From an uncultured Burkholderiaceae bacterium (GTDB lineage: Bacteria; Pseudomonadota; Gammaproteobacteria; Burkholderiales; Burkholderiaceae_B): a DNA stretch of 64,000 nt. Within the stretch, counting starts at the first letter, position 1; every line of letters begins with the position of its first letter. The DNA lies in the NCBI GenBank assembly GCA_934525625.1, contig CAKSZL010000008.1:60838-124837 (forward strand), written 5' to 3'. The notes beneath the pieces are model-generated. The model was not told the origin of the DNA. It did no database searches and saw only the letters and a program-made list of their open reading frames with translations. A program made the position numbers and the translations under genes. Shown one piece after another: positions 17,338 through 26,523 of this stretch.

Positions 17338-18156
17338 ATGAAGCTGCTGCTGGATGCGGGCAATACGCGGGTCAAGCTGTCCTGGATGGCGTCCGGCGCC
17401 GATGCGCGCGCCGACGAAATCGCCGTGTTCGGCTACGACGACCTGCCCGCCTTGACGGAATGGGTAGCGGCCTTGCCCGGCAAACCGGAAGCAGCCTGGG
17501 GCGCCAGCGTCGTGGATGAAGCCCGCATGGCCGCGCTGGAGGCCGCCGCGTCGGCCGCCGCGGGGCAGGCGCTGCCCATGCATTGGCTGGCCGGCCGTGA
17601 GCGGGCGGCCGGCGTGCGCAATGCCTACGACCCGGCGCATCGCCTGGGGCCGGACCGCTGGGCCGGGCTGCTGGGCCTGGCCTGGCACGAGCGGCGCCTG
17701 GCGGCGGCCGAGCGCGGGCCTGTACTGCTGGCCAGCTTCGGCACGGCCACGACGCTGGACGCCTTGCTGCCCTTGGCGGACGATGCCTCGTGCGATTACG
17801 CGTTTCCCGGCGGCCTGATCCTGCCGGGGGTGGCGCTGATGGCGCGCTCGCTGGCCCAAGGCACGGCGCGGCTGCCCGACGAGCCCGGCGGCCTGCATGC
17901 GTTTCCCACCCAAACCCGCGACGCCATCGCGACGGGCGTGGCGGCTGCCCAGGCGGGGGCGGTGTGGCGCCAGTGGCGGCAATTGGGCCGACAGGCCGGC
18001 GGCGCGCCGGCGCGCCTGTACGTGACGGGCGGCGCATGGCCGCTGGTCGAGCTCGAACTGCGCCAGTGGTTCGAGCCGGCATCCATCGTCTGGCTGGCCG
18101 CGCCCGCGCTCGATGGTTTGGCCTGCCTGGCGCATACTATGCCTGATGGCGGGTAG
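17338..18156 (+). CDS. coaX: type III pantothenate kinase (Bvg accessory factor homologue)
   Basis: 272 residues. First step of coenzyme A synthesis: ATP-dependent phosphorylation of pantothenate. ASKHA-fold marks: LLLDAGNTRVKLSW (phosphate 1), the YDPAHRLGPDRW substrate loop, LLASFGTATTLDAL and AFPGGLILPGVALM. In Bordetella pertussis this gene was first described as baf, needed for full virulence-gene expression, before its kinase role was known. ATG 17338 follows a weak GAGGA-like site. It lies downstream of birA and may be cotranscribed. Confidence 0.95.
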   Translation: MKLLLDAGNTRVKLSWMASGADARADEIAVFGYDDLPALTEWVAALPGKPEAAWGASVVDEARMAALEAAASAAAGQALPMHWLAGRERAAGVRNAYDPAHRLGPDRWAGLLGLAWHERRLAAAERGPVLLASFGTATTLDALLPLADDASCDYAFPGGLILPGVALMARSLAQGTARLPDEPGGLHAFPTQTRDAIATGVAAAQAGAVWRQWRQLGRQAGGAPARLYVTGGAWPLVELELRQWFEPASIVWLAAPALDGLACLAHTMPDGG

Positions 18157-18187
18157 CCGGGATCTTTCGGGTACTGGCTTTTTTTTT
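18155..18187 (+). terminator. probable terminator at the end of coaX
   Basis: AGCC (overlapping the stop) can pair with GGCT 16 bases later, directly followed by T9. The stem is short, but the U tract is the longest in the window. Confidence 0.5.
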
Positions 18188-18288
18188 GCTTCTTTCTTTG
18201 TTTCTCTTTCGTTGACTATTGTTTTTTAGTCGGGAAAAATGCCGACACTATGCTTGGCGCGGCCCGACGCCGAGTTGTTCAGGAGCCG

Positions 18289-18444
18289 ATGATGCGCATG
18301 GTGTTCGTGCTGGTGGTATTGCTTAACGTGGCCTTGTACGGCATGGGCCAGGGATGGTTGGGGCCGGTACCCAGCAACGAGGGCCGGGGGCCTCTCGCGC
18401 CGCCCGAACTCACCCCCCAGCGCATGGTGCCCGTCGACCCCTGA
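18289..18444 (+). CDS. small single-pass membrane protein (51 aa)
   Basis: MMRMVFVLVVLLNVALYGMG is a clean membrane helix; the rest (residues 21-51) is Pro/Gly-rich and ends RMVPVDP. AGGAG lies eight bases before the ATG, so it is probably translated. In related Burkholderiales a SPOR-domain protein with a similar hydrophobic start often follows birA-coaX; from memory of that layout this may be a version lacking the SPOR domain, but I cannot test it here. It lies between coaX and galU, all in the same direction. Confidence 0.6.
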   Translation: MMRMVFVLVVLLNVALYGMGQGWLGPVPSNEGRGPLAPPELTPQRMVPVDP

Positions 18445-18477
18445 ACGGGGCTGCGCCGAGGCGTGTTCATAAGTGCT

Positions 18478-18483
18478 TATAAT
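18478..18483 (+). promoter_or_regulatory. possible galU -10 box
   Basis: A perfect TATAAT, 41 bp before the galU start; I see no good -35 at normal spacing. The surrounding 12 bases (AAGTGCTTATAA) recur inside the palindromic element at 19383-19394. Confidence 0.35.
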
Positions 18484-18524
18484 TTTGCCGGGCACACTTC
18501 AACTTCTTCGATGACGATTCCAGA

Positions 18525-19361
18525 ATGAAACCGATACGCAAAGCTGTATTTCCCGTCGCGGGCATGGGCACAAGGTTCTTGCCGGCCACCAAGGCCATGC
18601 CCAAAGAGATGCTGCCCGTCGTGGACAAGCCCCTCATCCAGTACGCCGTCGAAGAAGCGATCGCCGCCGGAATCACCGAGCTGATCTTCATTACGGGGCG
18701 CAACAAGCGCGCCATCGAAGACCACTTCGACAGCGCCCCTGAACTCGAGGCCGACCTGGCCAGCAAGAACAAGACGGCGCTGCTGGAAATCGTGCGCAAC
18801 GTCATTCCTTCATACGTCAATTGCATTTATACGCGCCAGCCCGCGCCGCTGGGGCTGGGCCATGCGGTGCTGTGCGCCTCGCCCATCGTCGGCGACGAGC
18901 CGTTCGCCGTCCTGCTGGCCGACGACCTTCTCGACGCCGACACGCCGGTGCTCAAGCAATTGATAGGGGCCGCCCACCAGTACAACGGCAGCGTGCTGGG
19001 CATCAACAACGTGCCCCGCGAACAGACCGACCGCTACGGCATCATCGCCGGCGCGCGCGCGGGCGAATTCACCACCCACGTGTCGGAAATCGTCGAAAAG
19101 CCCAAGCCCGAGCAAGCGCCTTCCACGCTGGCGGTGGTGGGCCGCTACGTGCTCGAACCCGAAATCTTCGAACACCTGCGCCGTACGCAGGCCGGGGTGG
19201 GCGGCGAAATTCAGCTGACCGACGGCATCGCCAGCCTGATGAAGGCGCGCCAGGTGTTCGGCTACGAATACGAAGGCAAGCGCTACGACTGCGGCAGCAA
19301 GGCGGGCTTTTACCAGGCGACGGTTGAGCTGGGCCGCAAATACCACGGCCTGAGCGCCTGA
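18525..19361 (+). CDS. galU: UTP--glucose-1-phosphate uridylyltransferase
   Basis: 278 residues. Makes UDP-glucose, the precursor for lipopolysaccharide, capsule and trehalose pathways. The nucleotidyltransferase signature [20 protein letters not shown] is at the N-terminus, followed by [23 protein letters not shown] and the EIQLTDGI loop, with [12 protein letters not shown] near the end. Full family length. It converges on waaA, another envelope gene; the palindromic element A1 lies between them and may end both transcripts. Confidence 0.96.
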   Translation: MKPIRKAVFPVAGMGTRFLPATKAMPKEMLPVVDKPLIQYAVEEAIAAGITELIFITGRNKRAIEDHFDSAPELEADLASKNKTALLEIVRNVIPSYVNCIYTRQPAPLGLGHAVLCASPIVGDEPFAVLLADDLLDADTPVLKQLIGAAHQYNGSVLGINNVPREQTDRYGIIAGARAGEFTTHVSEIVEKPKPEQAPSTLAVVGRYVLEPEIFEHLRRTQAGVGGEIQLTDGIASLMKARQVFGYEYEGKRYDCGSKAGFYQATVELGRKYHGLSA

Positions 19362-19365
19362 CGGG

Positions 19366-19701
19366 CTAGTGCATTGGGTTTAAGTGCTTATAAACCTGAT
19401 GGGTTTGATTTGAGTTCTTGAGCCGGACGAGAGCCGGTGCCGGCATGCTCGCCGACAGCGGCCGGTCGGGCGGCCCCGCTGCGCGGGGCTTTCCGCGTCT
19501 ACCTCGTACGTGCGGGCGGCGAAAGAACTCGCCCTCAGCGCTACGCGCTTGCGGTGCTCGGGCAGCTTTCGCCGACTGCCCCCGCACTGCCTTCGGTAGC
19601 CCGCGGCGCCCTCCAACGGCCGCTGTCGGCGAGCATGCCGGCACCGGCTCTCGCCCTCAGCGTTAGCAAGCTTGCAAGCACTTAAACCCAAAATGCACTA
19701 G
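19366..19701. repeat. dispersed palindromic element, copy A1 (complete)
   Basis: A 336-bp element between the convergent galU and waaA stops. Both ends read CTAGTGCATT...GGGTTTAAGTGCTT in opposite directions (24 bp, with a 2-base gap in one). Inside are perfect 37-bp inverted arms (19428-19464 and 19617-19653) enclosing about 150 bp with further small stems, for example GCCCC/GGGGC at 19473-19477 and 19485-19489. A second copy lies at 43384-43674. The right CTAG contains the waaA stop codon. It could act as a two-way terminator; its mobility is unknown. Not coding: base pairing, not reading frame, is conserved between the copies. Confidence 0.85.
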
Positions 19702-21038
19702 CCGCGCGCCGCGCGCGTGCGCTTCAACTCATTCAAACCATCCACGACGCGCATGACGGCGCCCGCGTGCTGGCGTACCCAATAGGCGCCGGCCTGGCTC
19801 ATCTGGTTCAGGCGCTGCGGGTCGCCCAATAGCTGCAAGGCGGTTTGCAAGGCTGCTTCAGGACTGGCGGCACGCAGCGCGGCGCCTTCTGCGATGGCGT
19901 CCTGCGCGGCCTGCTCGAAATTATGCGTGTGCGGCCCCACGATGACGGGCACGCCGATGGCGCAGGCTTCTATCAGGTTCTGCCCGCCCAGCGGCAGAAA
20001 GCTGCCGGCCACGATGGCGACCTGGCTGGCGCCGTAATAGCGCGGCATTTCCCCCAGGCTGTCGCCCAGCAGCACCGCCGATTGCGCGCACAGGCGCAGG
20101 CTGGACGAGGCCGTGCCGCCGCCGTCGGTGAATTGGCTGCGGCGCGTATAAGGCAGGCCGGCCTTTTCCAGCAGCGACGCCACGTAGTCGAAGCGCTGCG
20201 GGTGGCGCGGCACAATACAGAACAAGACGTTGGCGGAGAGCTCTTGTCCCTGGGTGCGGGCGCGCTTGAACTGCTGCGCGATGGCCTGGATGAAGAGTTC
20301 GTCCTCGCCTTCGCGCGTGCTGGCGATAGTTAGCATCTTGCGCGGCTGGGCTGCCGCAAAAGCCCGCCCGCGCGCGATCTCGCTTTCGGGCAGCTGCATG
20401 TCGAACTTGAAATTGCCGGACACCCGCACCGCCACCGCGCCGGTCTGTTCCAGGCGCTGCGCGTCTTCCAGGGTTTGCGCGTAAATCATGTCCAGGCTTT
20501 CGTAGGCCTCGCGCATCACGCGGCCAATGCGCAGGGTTTGGCGCAGGCTGTGGTCGGAAAAGCGCGCGCTGGCCAGCATCATGGGCACGTTGCGCTGCCG
20601 GGCCACGGCGATCACGTTGGGCCAGATCTCGCGTTCTATCATCACGCCCACCAGCGGGCGGTAATGGGTGAAGAAGCCGCGCACCGCGCAGGGGAAGTCG
20701 TAAGGCAGCCATTCCTGCAGCAAGCGGCCGCGCGCGATGGCTTCGGCGAACAGGCGCGCGGCTTCGGCGCGGCCCGTGGCGGTCATGTGGGTGAGGAGGA
20801 CGGTTTCGCCCTGGTCGAGCAGGGCCTGTACGAAAGGCTGGGCGGCGCGGACTTCGCCCAGGCTGACCGCATGCACCCAGATGGGGCGTTGCAGGGGCGC
20901 TGGCGAGGTGTAGCGCCCGAAGCGGGCGCCCGACATGACGTTCCATTTACCGCCGGCGCGGCGCGCGCGCAAGGCAACCCAACCGATCAGGGCCGGAAAC
21001 AGAAGGGTGATGCACAGCGTATAGAAAAATCGGTTCAA
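19698..21038 (-). CDS. waaA: Kdo transferase (3-deoxy-D-manno-octulosonic acid transferase)
   Basis: 446 residues. Adds Kdo to lipid IVA, linking lipid A to the core oligosaccharide, at the inner face of the inner membrane. Begins MNRFFYTLCITLLFPALIGWVALRAR, an N-terminal membrane anchor, then the GT30 Rossmann domains: WVHAVSLGEVRAAQPF, MIEREIWPNVIA, FCIVPRHPQRFD, and GGQNLIEACAIGVPVIVGPH, which matches the CMP-Kdo binding region. The stop codon lies inside the terminal repeat of element A1. waaC is upstream in the same direction. Confidence 0.95.
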   Translation of the reverse strand: MNRFFYTLCITLLFPALIGWVALRARRAGGKWNVMSGARFGRYTSPAPLQRPIWVHAVSLGEVRAAQPFVQALLDQGETVLLTHMTATGRAEAARLFAEAIARGRLLQEWLPYDFPCAVRGFFTHYRPLVGVMIEREIWPNVIAVARQRNVPMMLASARFSDHSLRQTLRIGRVMREAYESLDMIYAQTLEDAQRLEQTGAVAVRVSGNFKFDMQLPESEIARGRAFAAAQPRKMLTIASTREGEDELFIQAIAQQFKRARTQGQELSANVLFCIVPRHPQRFDYVASLLEKAGLPYTRRSQFTDGGGTASSSLRLCAQSAVLLGDSLGEMPRYYGASQVAIVAGSFLPLGGQNLIEACAIGVPVIVGPHTHNFEQAAQDAIAEGAALRAASPEAALQTALQLLGDPQRLNQMSQAGAYWVRQHAGAVMRVVDGLNELKRTRAARG

Positions 21039-21158
21039 ACCTCGTTCCGGCGTCGTGTCTTTCCGTGGATATTCTAAACGTAAAAAAGCGTATCCGTCGG
21101 CGGGCGCCGCGGCCCCCCGGCGCCAGAAGCATGGCGCGGGTGGTTTGCGGGCGGGAGT

Positions 21159-22163
21159 TCAGCCGGCCAGCGGGGCGCTGGCGGCTTCGGGCGGCATGGT
21201 CGGCTGCGCCAGGGTGTGCAGCGCCTGGTCGATGGCGCTAAGCACGGTCTGGGCCGACGGCGCGTGGCCGCGCTCGCCCAGGCTGGCGGTATAGGCGCCG
21301 CCCTGCAACGGCGTGCGCACGGGAGTGGACGCCTTGTAGATGCCGATGGTGGGCCGGCCCAGGCCGGCGCTCAAATGCGTGAGGCCGCTGTCCAGGCCCA
21401 CCATGATGCGCGCGCCGGCCAGCTCGTGCGCGGTATCGGTCAGGCTCATGCGGGGCAGCACCCGGGCATTGTCCCAGCCTTGTATCAATTGGCATGCGCG
21501 CGCCTGTTCGGTGTCGTTGCCGGCCAGCAGCTTGAGTTCCATGCCATACGATTGCAGGTGCTTGAAGACCGCATGCCAATCGTGGGCGGGCCAGAGCTTG
21601 TCGTCGCGGCTGGCGGACGGCATGACGACGGCGTAGCCGGGCTGGGCGATGTCGCGCTCGAAGGCCTGCAAGCCGAAATCGGGCGGGCCGTCGAATTGGT
21701 AGCCCAGCGCGGCGGCGGCCAGCGTGCGCTGGCGGATGATGGCCGGTTGCCAGAACTCGACCCGATGCCGCACGTCGTAGAACAGCGAGGCCAGCGGCTC
21801 GCGCGCCGAACGCCGGTCCAGCCCGTGGCGTGTGCCGCGCGTCTGGCGCACGATCCAGATTGATTTCATCAAGGCCTGCATGTCCAGCACGATGTCGTAC
21901 TCGCGGCTGCGCAGCGTTTGGCGCAGCGCGGCGCGTTCGGCCCGGCTGCGCGCCGACCACCACTGCTTGCGCCAGCGCCGGTGCGCCACGGGAATGACCT
22001 CGTGGACGGCCGGATGCCAGGCGGGAATCTCCGCGAAGCTTTCCTCGGCCACCCAGTCTATGCGGGCGTCCGGAACATGCTTGGCGATGTCGGACATGGC
22101 CGGCAGCATGTGAACCAGATCGCCCAGCGAGGACGTCCGTACGATAAGGATGCGAGTCGTCAT
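21159..22163 (-). CDS. waaC: lipopolysaccharide heptosyltransferase I
   Basis: 334 residues of the GT9 family. Transfers the first L-glycero-D-manno-heptose onto Kdo. Begins [22 protein letters not shown], the family hallmark, with [15 protein letters not shown] and the C-terminal [23 protein letters not shown] sugar-nucleotide loop. It precedes waaA by 120 bp, so the two core-assembly genes are likely cotranscribed. It diverges from lipA. Confidence 0.95.
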   Translation of the reverse strand: MTTRILIVRTSSLGDLVHMLPAMSDIAKHVPDARIDWVAEESFAEIPAWHPAVHEVIPVAHRRWRKQWWSARSRAERAALRQTLRSREYDIVLDMQALMKSIWIVRQTRGTRHGLDRRSAREPLASLFYDVRHRVEFWQPAIIRQRTLAAAALGYQFDGPPDFGLQAFERDIAQPGYAVVMPSASRDDKLWPAHDWHAVFKHLQSYGMELKLLAGNDTEQARACQLIQGWDNARVLPRMSLTDTAHELAGARIMVGLDSGLTHLSAGLGRPTIGIYKASTPVRTPLQGGAYTASLGERGHAPSAQTVLSAIDQALHTLAQPTMPPEAASAPLAG

Positions 22164-22240
22164 GCGGCGATTATATATACAGAGCCTGTCCGTCCGGCCG
22201 GGATGGGGCTAAAATGAAAGCTTCGCTACAGGAAACCGGT

Positions 22241-23242
22241 ATGACTACCCCTATAGAAGAAAGGCCCGCCTCTTCCACCGAATCGGGCGCCGCCGCCTCG
22301 GCTTATGATCCCACCCGGAAACAGAAGTCCGCCGAGAAAACCTCCCGCATTCCCATCAAGATCGTTCCCGTCGAACGGCTGAAAAAGCCCGAATGGATAC
22401 GCGTCAAGGCGGCCGCGCCGGGTTCGCGCTTCTACGACATCAAGCGCATTCTGCGCGAACACAATCTGCACACGGTCTGCGAAGAAGCCTCGTGTCCCAA
22501 TATCGGCGAATGCTTCGGCAAGGGCACGGCCACTTTCATGATCATGGGCGACAAGTGCACGCGCCGCTGCCCCTTCTGTGACGTGGGCCATGGCCGCCCC
22601 GACCCGCTCGACCCCAACGAACCCGAGAACCTGGCGCGCACCATCGCCGCGCTCAAGCTCTCGTACGTAGTCATCACCTCGGTCGACCGCGACGATCTGC
22701 GCGACGGCGGCGCCGGGCATTTCGTGGCCTGCATCGAGAAAACCCGCGAACTCTCGCCCAGCACCCGCATCGAGATCCTGGTGCCCGACTTCCGCGGCCG
22801 TCTCGACCGCTCGCTGGGCATTCTAAACGCCGCGCCGCCCGACGTCATGAACCACAACCTGGAAACCGTGCCCCGCCTGTACAAGCAGGCGCGCCCGGGT
22901 TCCGACTACCAGCATTCACTGCGCCTGCTGGCCGAGTTCAAGGCCCTGCATCCGGAAGTCCCCACCAAGTCCGGCCTGATGCTGGGCCTGGGCGAGACCG
23001 ACGACGAAATCCTGCAAGTCATGCAGGACATGCGCGACCACAACGTAGACATGCTGACCATCGGCCAGTATTTGCAGCCCTCCGAGCATCACCTGCCGGT
23101 GCTGCGCTACGTGCACCCCGACACCTTTGCGATGTTCGAAGAAAAAGCCTATGAAATGGGCTTTACGCATGCCGCGGTAGGCGCCATGGTGCGCTCGTCG
23201 TATCACGCCGACGAGCAGGCCCACGCAGCCGGCGCCGTTTAA
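22241..23242 (+). CDS. lipA: lipoyl synthase
   Basis: 333 residues from [11 protein letters not shown], chosen because AGGAAA lies a few bases upstream; an ATG 27 bp earlier is possible. A radical-SAM enzyme that inserts two sulfurs into the protein-bound octanoyl chain made by LipB. It has the SAM cluster CTRRCPFCD (CxxxCxxC) and the auxiliary cluster [12 protein letters not shown] (CxxxxCxxxxxC). The C-terminal RSSYHADEQ has the conserved Ser that ligates the auxiliary cluster. It lies 9 kb away from lipB, unlike the adjacent lipB-lipA pair of many betaproteobacteria. Confidence 0.96.
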   Translation: MTTPIEERPASSTESGAAASAYDPTRKQKSAEKTSRIPIKIVPVERLKKPEWIRVKAAAPGSRFYDIKRILREHNLHTVCEEASCPNIGECFGKGTATFMIMGDKCTRRCPFCDVGHGRPDPLDPNEPENLARTIAALKLSYVVITSVDRDDLRDGGAGHFVACIEKTRELSPSTRIEILVPDFRGRLDRSLGILNAAPPDVMNHNLETVPRLYKQARPGSDYQHSLRLLAEFKALHPEVPTKSGLMLGLGETDDEILQVMQDMRDHNVDMLTIGQYLQPSEHHLPVLRYVHPDTFAMFEEKAYEMGFTHAAVGAMVRSSYHADEQAHAAGAV

Positions 23243-23246
23243 GCGC

Positions 23247-23342
23247 GGTTTGCGGTTCAAGCGATAACCGCGTTGCTTCGCCTTGCCGTGCATCAAGCAC
23301 TGCCCGCGGCGTTGCGCCTTGTTCCCGCTTGAATCGCAAACC
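23247..23342. terminator. large inverted repeat between lipA and the CusF-like gene
   Basis: GGTTTGCGGTTCAAGCG (23247-23263) and CGCTTGAATCGCAAACC (23326-23342) pair at 16 of 17 positions. The loop (about 62 bases) holds two near-direct repeats (CGTTGCTTCGCCTTG and CGTTGCGCCTTG). It starts 4 bp after the lipA stop and ends 14 bp before the stop of the convergent gene, so it may block read-through from both sides, though there is no U tract. Confidence 0.5.
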
Positions 23343-23356
23343 CGAGCCGGGTGAAT

Positions 23357-23656
23357 CTATTTACTGATCTTCACGATGACGTAGCGGTCGTTTTCGCGCT
23401 GCGCCGTGAACTTGACCTTGTCGCCGGGCTTGATGTCCTGCAGCAGGTTGGGCTGGGCGTGGTAGGCTAGCGACATCGCGGGCAAGTCGAGGTCGGGGAT
23501 GGCGTCGTGCTTGATGACGATCTTGCCTTGCACGGTATCGATACGCCGCACCTCGCCGGAGGCCTGCGCCTGCTGCGCGGCGGCCGGGGCGATCAGGGCC
23601 GCGCCGACCAGGGCGGTCGCCGCCAGACGGGCGATGGAAGAAGTCGAAAAAGCCAT
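23357..23656 (-). CDS. CusF-like periplasmic copper-binding protein
   Basis: 99 residues: a signal peptide (LAATALVGAALIAPAAAQ) then a small beta-barrel of the CusF/copper-binding family (ASGEVRRIDTVQGKIVIKHD, LDLPAMSLAYH, GDKVKFTAQRENDRYVIVKI). CusF of E. coli binds Cu(I)/Ag(I) with one His, two Met and a capping Trp. Here the His (IKHD) and first Met (PAMS) are kept, but the Trp site is Leu and the second Met is Leu, so affinity or role may differ. No copper efflux genes are adjacent. Confidence 0.85.
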   Translation of the reverse strand: MAFSTSSIARLAATALVGAALIAPAAAQQAQASGEVRRIDTVQGKIVIKHDAIPDLDLPAMSLAYHAQPNLLQDIKPGDKVKFTAQRENDRYVIVKISK

Positions 23657-23738
23657 GATGACGCTCAAGAAACGGTGGAACACGCCAACATCGTAAGCCG
23701 TGGCCGGCTTGCACCGCAAGTTGCGGCGTTTTCCGGGA

Positions 23739-25640
23739 TTACACCTTGAATATGGAAACCGCCTCGGCAAGCTGGCGCGCCTGGTCTTGCAGCGAGGCGG
23801 CGGCCGCGGCGGCTTGCTGAACCAGGGCGGCGTTTTGCTGCGTGACGCTGTCCATTTGTGAGACGGCCACGTTGATCTGGCCCAGGCCATCGCTTTGCTG
23901 CGCCGAGGCCGAGGCGATTTCGTTCATGATGGAAGCGACTTCGCCGATGGCCGTGGCCGCGCGCCGGATGATCTGGCTGGCCTGGTCTACCCGCTGCGTG
24001 CTTTGGTCGGCCAGCGACACCGAGGTTTCGATCAGGGCTTTGATTTCGTGGGCGGCGGAGGCGCTGCGCTGCGCCAGCGTGCGCACCTCGCCGGCCACCA
24101 CTGCGAAGCCCCGGCCTTCCTCGCCGGCGCGGGCGGCTTCCACGGCGGCGTTGAGCGCCAGGATGTTGGTCTGGAACGCGATGCCCTCGATGGTGGAGAT
24201 GATGTCGCCCATTTTCTGGGAACTGTCGGTCATGGCGCGCACGGAGTCGACGATGGCGTTGACGGCGTCGTTGCTTTCGCCGGCCATCTGCGCGGCGCTG
24301 GACGCCAGGCCGTTGGCGCGGTCGGCATGGTCGGCGTTCTGGCGCACGGTAACGGAAAGCTCTTCGATGCTGGCGGCGGTCTCCTGCAGCGCGGCGGCCT
24401 GTTCCTCGGTGCGCTGCGATAGGTCGGTATTGCCCTGGGCGATTTGCGTGGCCGCCGACGACACGTGCTCGCTGTTCGAGCGTATGCCGGAAATAATGCC
24501 CACCAATTGGGCCTGCATGGTCTTCATGGCGTGAAGCATGCTGAAGTTGTCGCGCGGGTCGACGGCGATGGCGGAGGTCAGGTCGCCCCGGGAGATTTGC
24601 GAGGCCACGAACGAGGCGTGGGCCGGTTCGCCGCCCAGGGGGCGGATGACGAGGCGGTTGAGCACCCAGGCCAGCACCAGCGACACGTCGCGCAGCGTAT
24701 TCACCTGGGCCAGCACGCGGCTCATGGGGACGGTAATGACCAGCGACCAGACGTCGTTGACGTTGCCGACGCTGACGGGCACGATCACGTTATAGGTTTC
24801 TTCGCCCAGGATGGGGTCGTCGTCCACGACGAACTGCTGGGGCAGCGTGCGCTTTTCGAGTGCCTGGTCCAGCGGCGATTGGGGCAGTACCGTGCGGCCC
24901 ACCAGCGAGCCGTCGGGGTGGCCGATATAGACGCGCCCGCTGGAAACCAGCCTGGCGTAGCCGGTTTCGTAAGGGCGGATCTGGCTGATGCGGTTCTGGA
25001 ACATGTCGAGCGTCATGTCGACGCCGACCACGCCTTGCGCCTTGCCGTCCTGCATCACGGGCGAGACCAGGCTGGTCATCAGCACGTTTTTGTCGCCGGC
25101 TTCGTACCAATAGGGCTCGATGACGGTGTTGCGGCCGCTGTCGCGCGCCAGCAGGTAGTAATCGCCGGGGCCGGGCTTGTCGTAGTCTTTCAGGGGCTGC
25201 AGCTTGGGTTCGCCGTTCTCCAGATACCAGAATGGGACGAAGCGGCCGGTGTCGTCGTGGCCGGGGGCGTTGGGGAACAGGTAGTCGCGGCCGTCGAAGG
25301 TGTTGGGTTCCCAGGCGCTCCAGACGGCGAAGAACTCGGGGTTGGCCGTCAGGACTTCGCGCAGGATGGCCGAAGGCGTGTCGCGGTTGTCCAGGCCGTT
25401 CAGGCGTATGCCCTGAAAGCTTTGCGCCAGCGTCGTGGCGGCGTCCAGAGAGCGCTCGGCATCGAGGGCCACGCCGCGCGCGGCGCTGGTGGCCAGGGCC
25501 TCGACGTACTCGTAGGCGGCTTCGGTTTGCATGGACGAGGCTTGGCGCACCATGATCAGTACGGTAACGGCGAAACCCAGGGCCACCATCGCGACGACGA
25601 CCAACAGCATGCGCGCCCGCAGGCTCAAACCCGATCGCAT
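23739..25640 (-). CDS. methyl-accepting chemotaxis protein, short second membrane helix
   Basis: 633 residues. N-terminal helix (residues 8-30), a periplasmic dCache-type sensing domain (about 35-305; motif [16 protein letters not shown], then [11 protein letters not shown]), a HAMP-like linker, and the signalling domain with the conserved hairpin tip ([20 protein letters not shown]). It relays ligand binding to CheA/CheW. Oddity: between the sensor and RPLGGEP only about 14 apolar residues remain (318-332, [14 protein letters not shown]), too few for a normal membrane helix. The C-terminus lacks a CheR-docking pentapeptide. No che genes are in the window. Confidence 0.93.
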   Translation of the reverse strand: MRSGLSLRARMLLVVVAMVALGFAVTVLIMVRQASSMQTEAAYEYVEALATSAARGVALDAERSLDAATTLAQSFQGIRLNGLDNRDTPSAILREVLTANPEFFAVWSAWEPNTFDGRDYLFPNAPGHDDTGRFVPFWYLENGEPKLQPLKDYDKPGPGDYYLLARDSGRNTVIEPYWYEAGDKNVLMTSLVSPVMQDGKAQGVVGVDMTLDMFQNRISQIRPYETGYARLVSSGRVYIGHPDGSLVGRTVLPQSPLDQALEKRTLPQQFVVDDDPILGEETYNVIVPVSVGNVNDVWSLVITVPMSRVLAQVNTLRDVSLVLAWVLNRLVIRPLGGEPAHASFVASQISRGDLTSAIAVDPRDNFSMLHAMKTMQAQLVGIISGIRSNSEHVSSAATQIAQGNTDLSQRTEEQAAALQETAASIEELSVTVRQNADHADRANGLASSAAQMAGESNDAVNAIVDSVRAMTDSSQKMGDIISTIEGIAFQTNILALNAAVEAARAGEEGRGFAVVAGEVRTLAQRSASAAHEIKALIETSVSLADQSTQRVDQASQIIRRAATAIGEVASIMNEIASASAQQSDGLGQINVAVSQMDSVTQQNAALVQQAAAAAASLQDQARQLAEAVSIFKV

Positions 25641-25824
25641 TGTTCATTCTCCGGCTGAAATCAGAAACCGCGCGGCCGACCCGGCGACGGTAACAATTTT
25701 TTAAAATCGCTATTCTGCACGGGTATGCGGGGCATAAGCCCCGGAAGCAGCCGGGCTTTTGGGGGGTAGTTCGGCTGATTCGAGACCGGCGCGACTGTCC
25801 GGAGGGCGTGGCGCCGGCCCAGGC

Positions 25825-26523
25825 CTAGACCAGGTGGCGCCGCGAAGCTTCCAGCGCGGCCTCGGCGCGGGAGGAAATGTTCAGCTTGCGGTAGATGGAC
25901 TTCACGTAGCTGGCCACCGTCTGCTCGGTCAGGCCCAGTACGCGGGCGGCTTCGCCCACGCGCAGCCCGCGCCCTATGATGCCCAGCACTTCGGTCTCGC
26001 GCGGCGAGAGCCGCACTTCTTCTTCGTCGAGTTTCGGGGGCAGGCCATGCGCCTGCTGCATGCAGGCCAGGATGCGGCGCGCCATGCGCGGGGTGAGCGG
26101 CGGCTCGCCCTGTTCGATGCGCTTGAGGTAGCGTGTCAGGGTTTCGGGGGGATGTTCTTTGAGCAGGTAACCTTGGGCGCCCGCGGCGACGGCGGCGCAC
26201 AACGATACGTCGTCGTCGAAAACGGTGGTGACGATGGGCATGCAATGCGGCCCCAGGGTCGCCAGTTCGCGCACCAGCGTGACGCCGCTTCCGTCGGGCA
26301 GGCCCAGATCCACCAGGGCGATCAAGCCCCCTTGCTCGCCGTTGGTATGTTCGGGGTGGGTTTGCAGCCATTGCTGCGCCTCCCGCAGGGTGGCGCAGGC
26401 GCTGGCCTGGGCGTGGGGGAAGGCGTTCAGGGCGATCTGAACCAGGCTTTCGCGCACGGCGTCCATGTCTTCGACGATCAGGACGTGGATGCGGTGCGGG
26501 GATTCGTCTGGGTGTGTGGGCAT
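25825..26523 (-). CDS. NarL/LuxR-type response regulator
   Basis: 232 residues. Receiver domain: acidic pair in VEDMD, phospho-acceptor Asp72 in ALVDLGLPDG, Lys in YLLKEHP. C-terminal LuxR helix-turn-helix: LSPRETEVLGIIGRGLRVGEAARVLG and the recognition segment TVASYVKSIYRKL. Its start lies 46 bp inside the 3' end of the histidine kinase gene, so the pair is translated from one message. The target genes are unknown; the adjacent chemoreceptor and lipoprotein are candidates only by position. Confidence 0.93.
   Translation of the reverse strand: MPTHPDESPHRIHVLIVEDMDAVRESLVQIALNAFPHAQASACATLREAQQWLQTHPEHTNGEQGGLIALVDLGLPDGSGVTLVRELATLGPHCMPIVTTVFDDDVSLCAAVAAGAQGYLLKEHPPETLTRYLKRIEQGEPPLTPRMARRILACMQQAHGLPPKLDEEEVRLSPRETEVLGIIGRGLRVGEAARVLGLTEQTVASYVKSIYRKLNISSRAEAALEASRRHLV

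Noticed and set aside
19437..19685. Short plus-strand ORFs inside the palindromic element, seen in both copies
   Set aside because: The two copies keep base pairing rather than amino acids; compensatory changes in the arms alter the reading in both halves. Treated as a structured repeat, not a gene.
25641..25720. Possible sigma-28 (flagellar) promoter for the chemoreceptor
   Set aside because: TAAA and GCCG occur on the minus strand at about the right distance, but the rest of the -10 (GATAA) is missing. Too weak to report.
25736..25760. AAGCCCCGG / CCGGGCTT hairpin with TTTT between the chemoreceptor and response regulator genes
   Set aside because: It is oriented to end a plus-strand transcript, but both neighbours are on the minus strand, where no U tract follows. 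A competing stem (CGGGGC/GCCCCG) overlaps it. No clear role.
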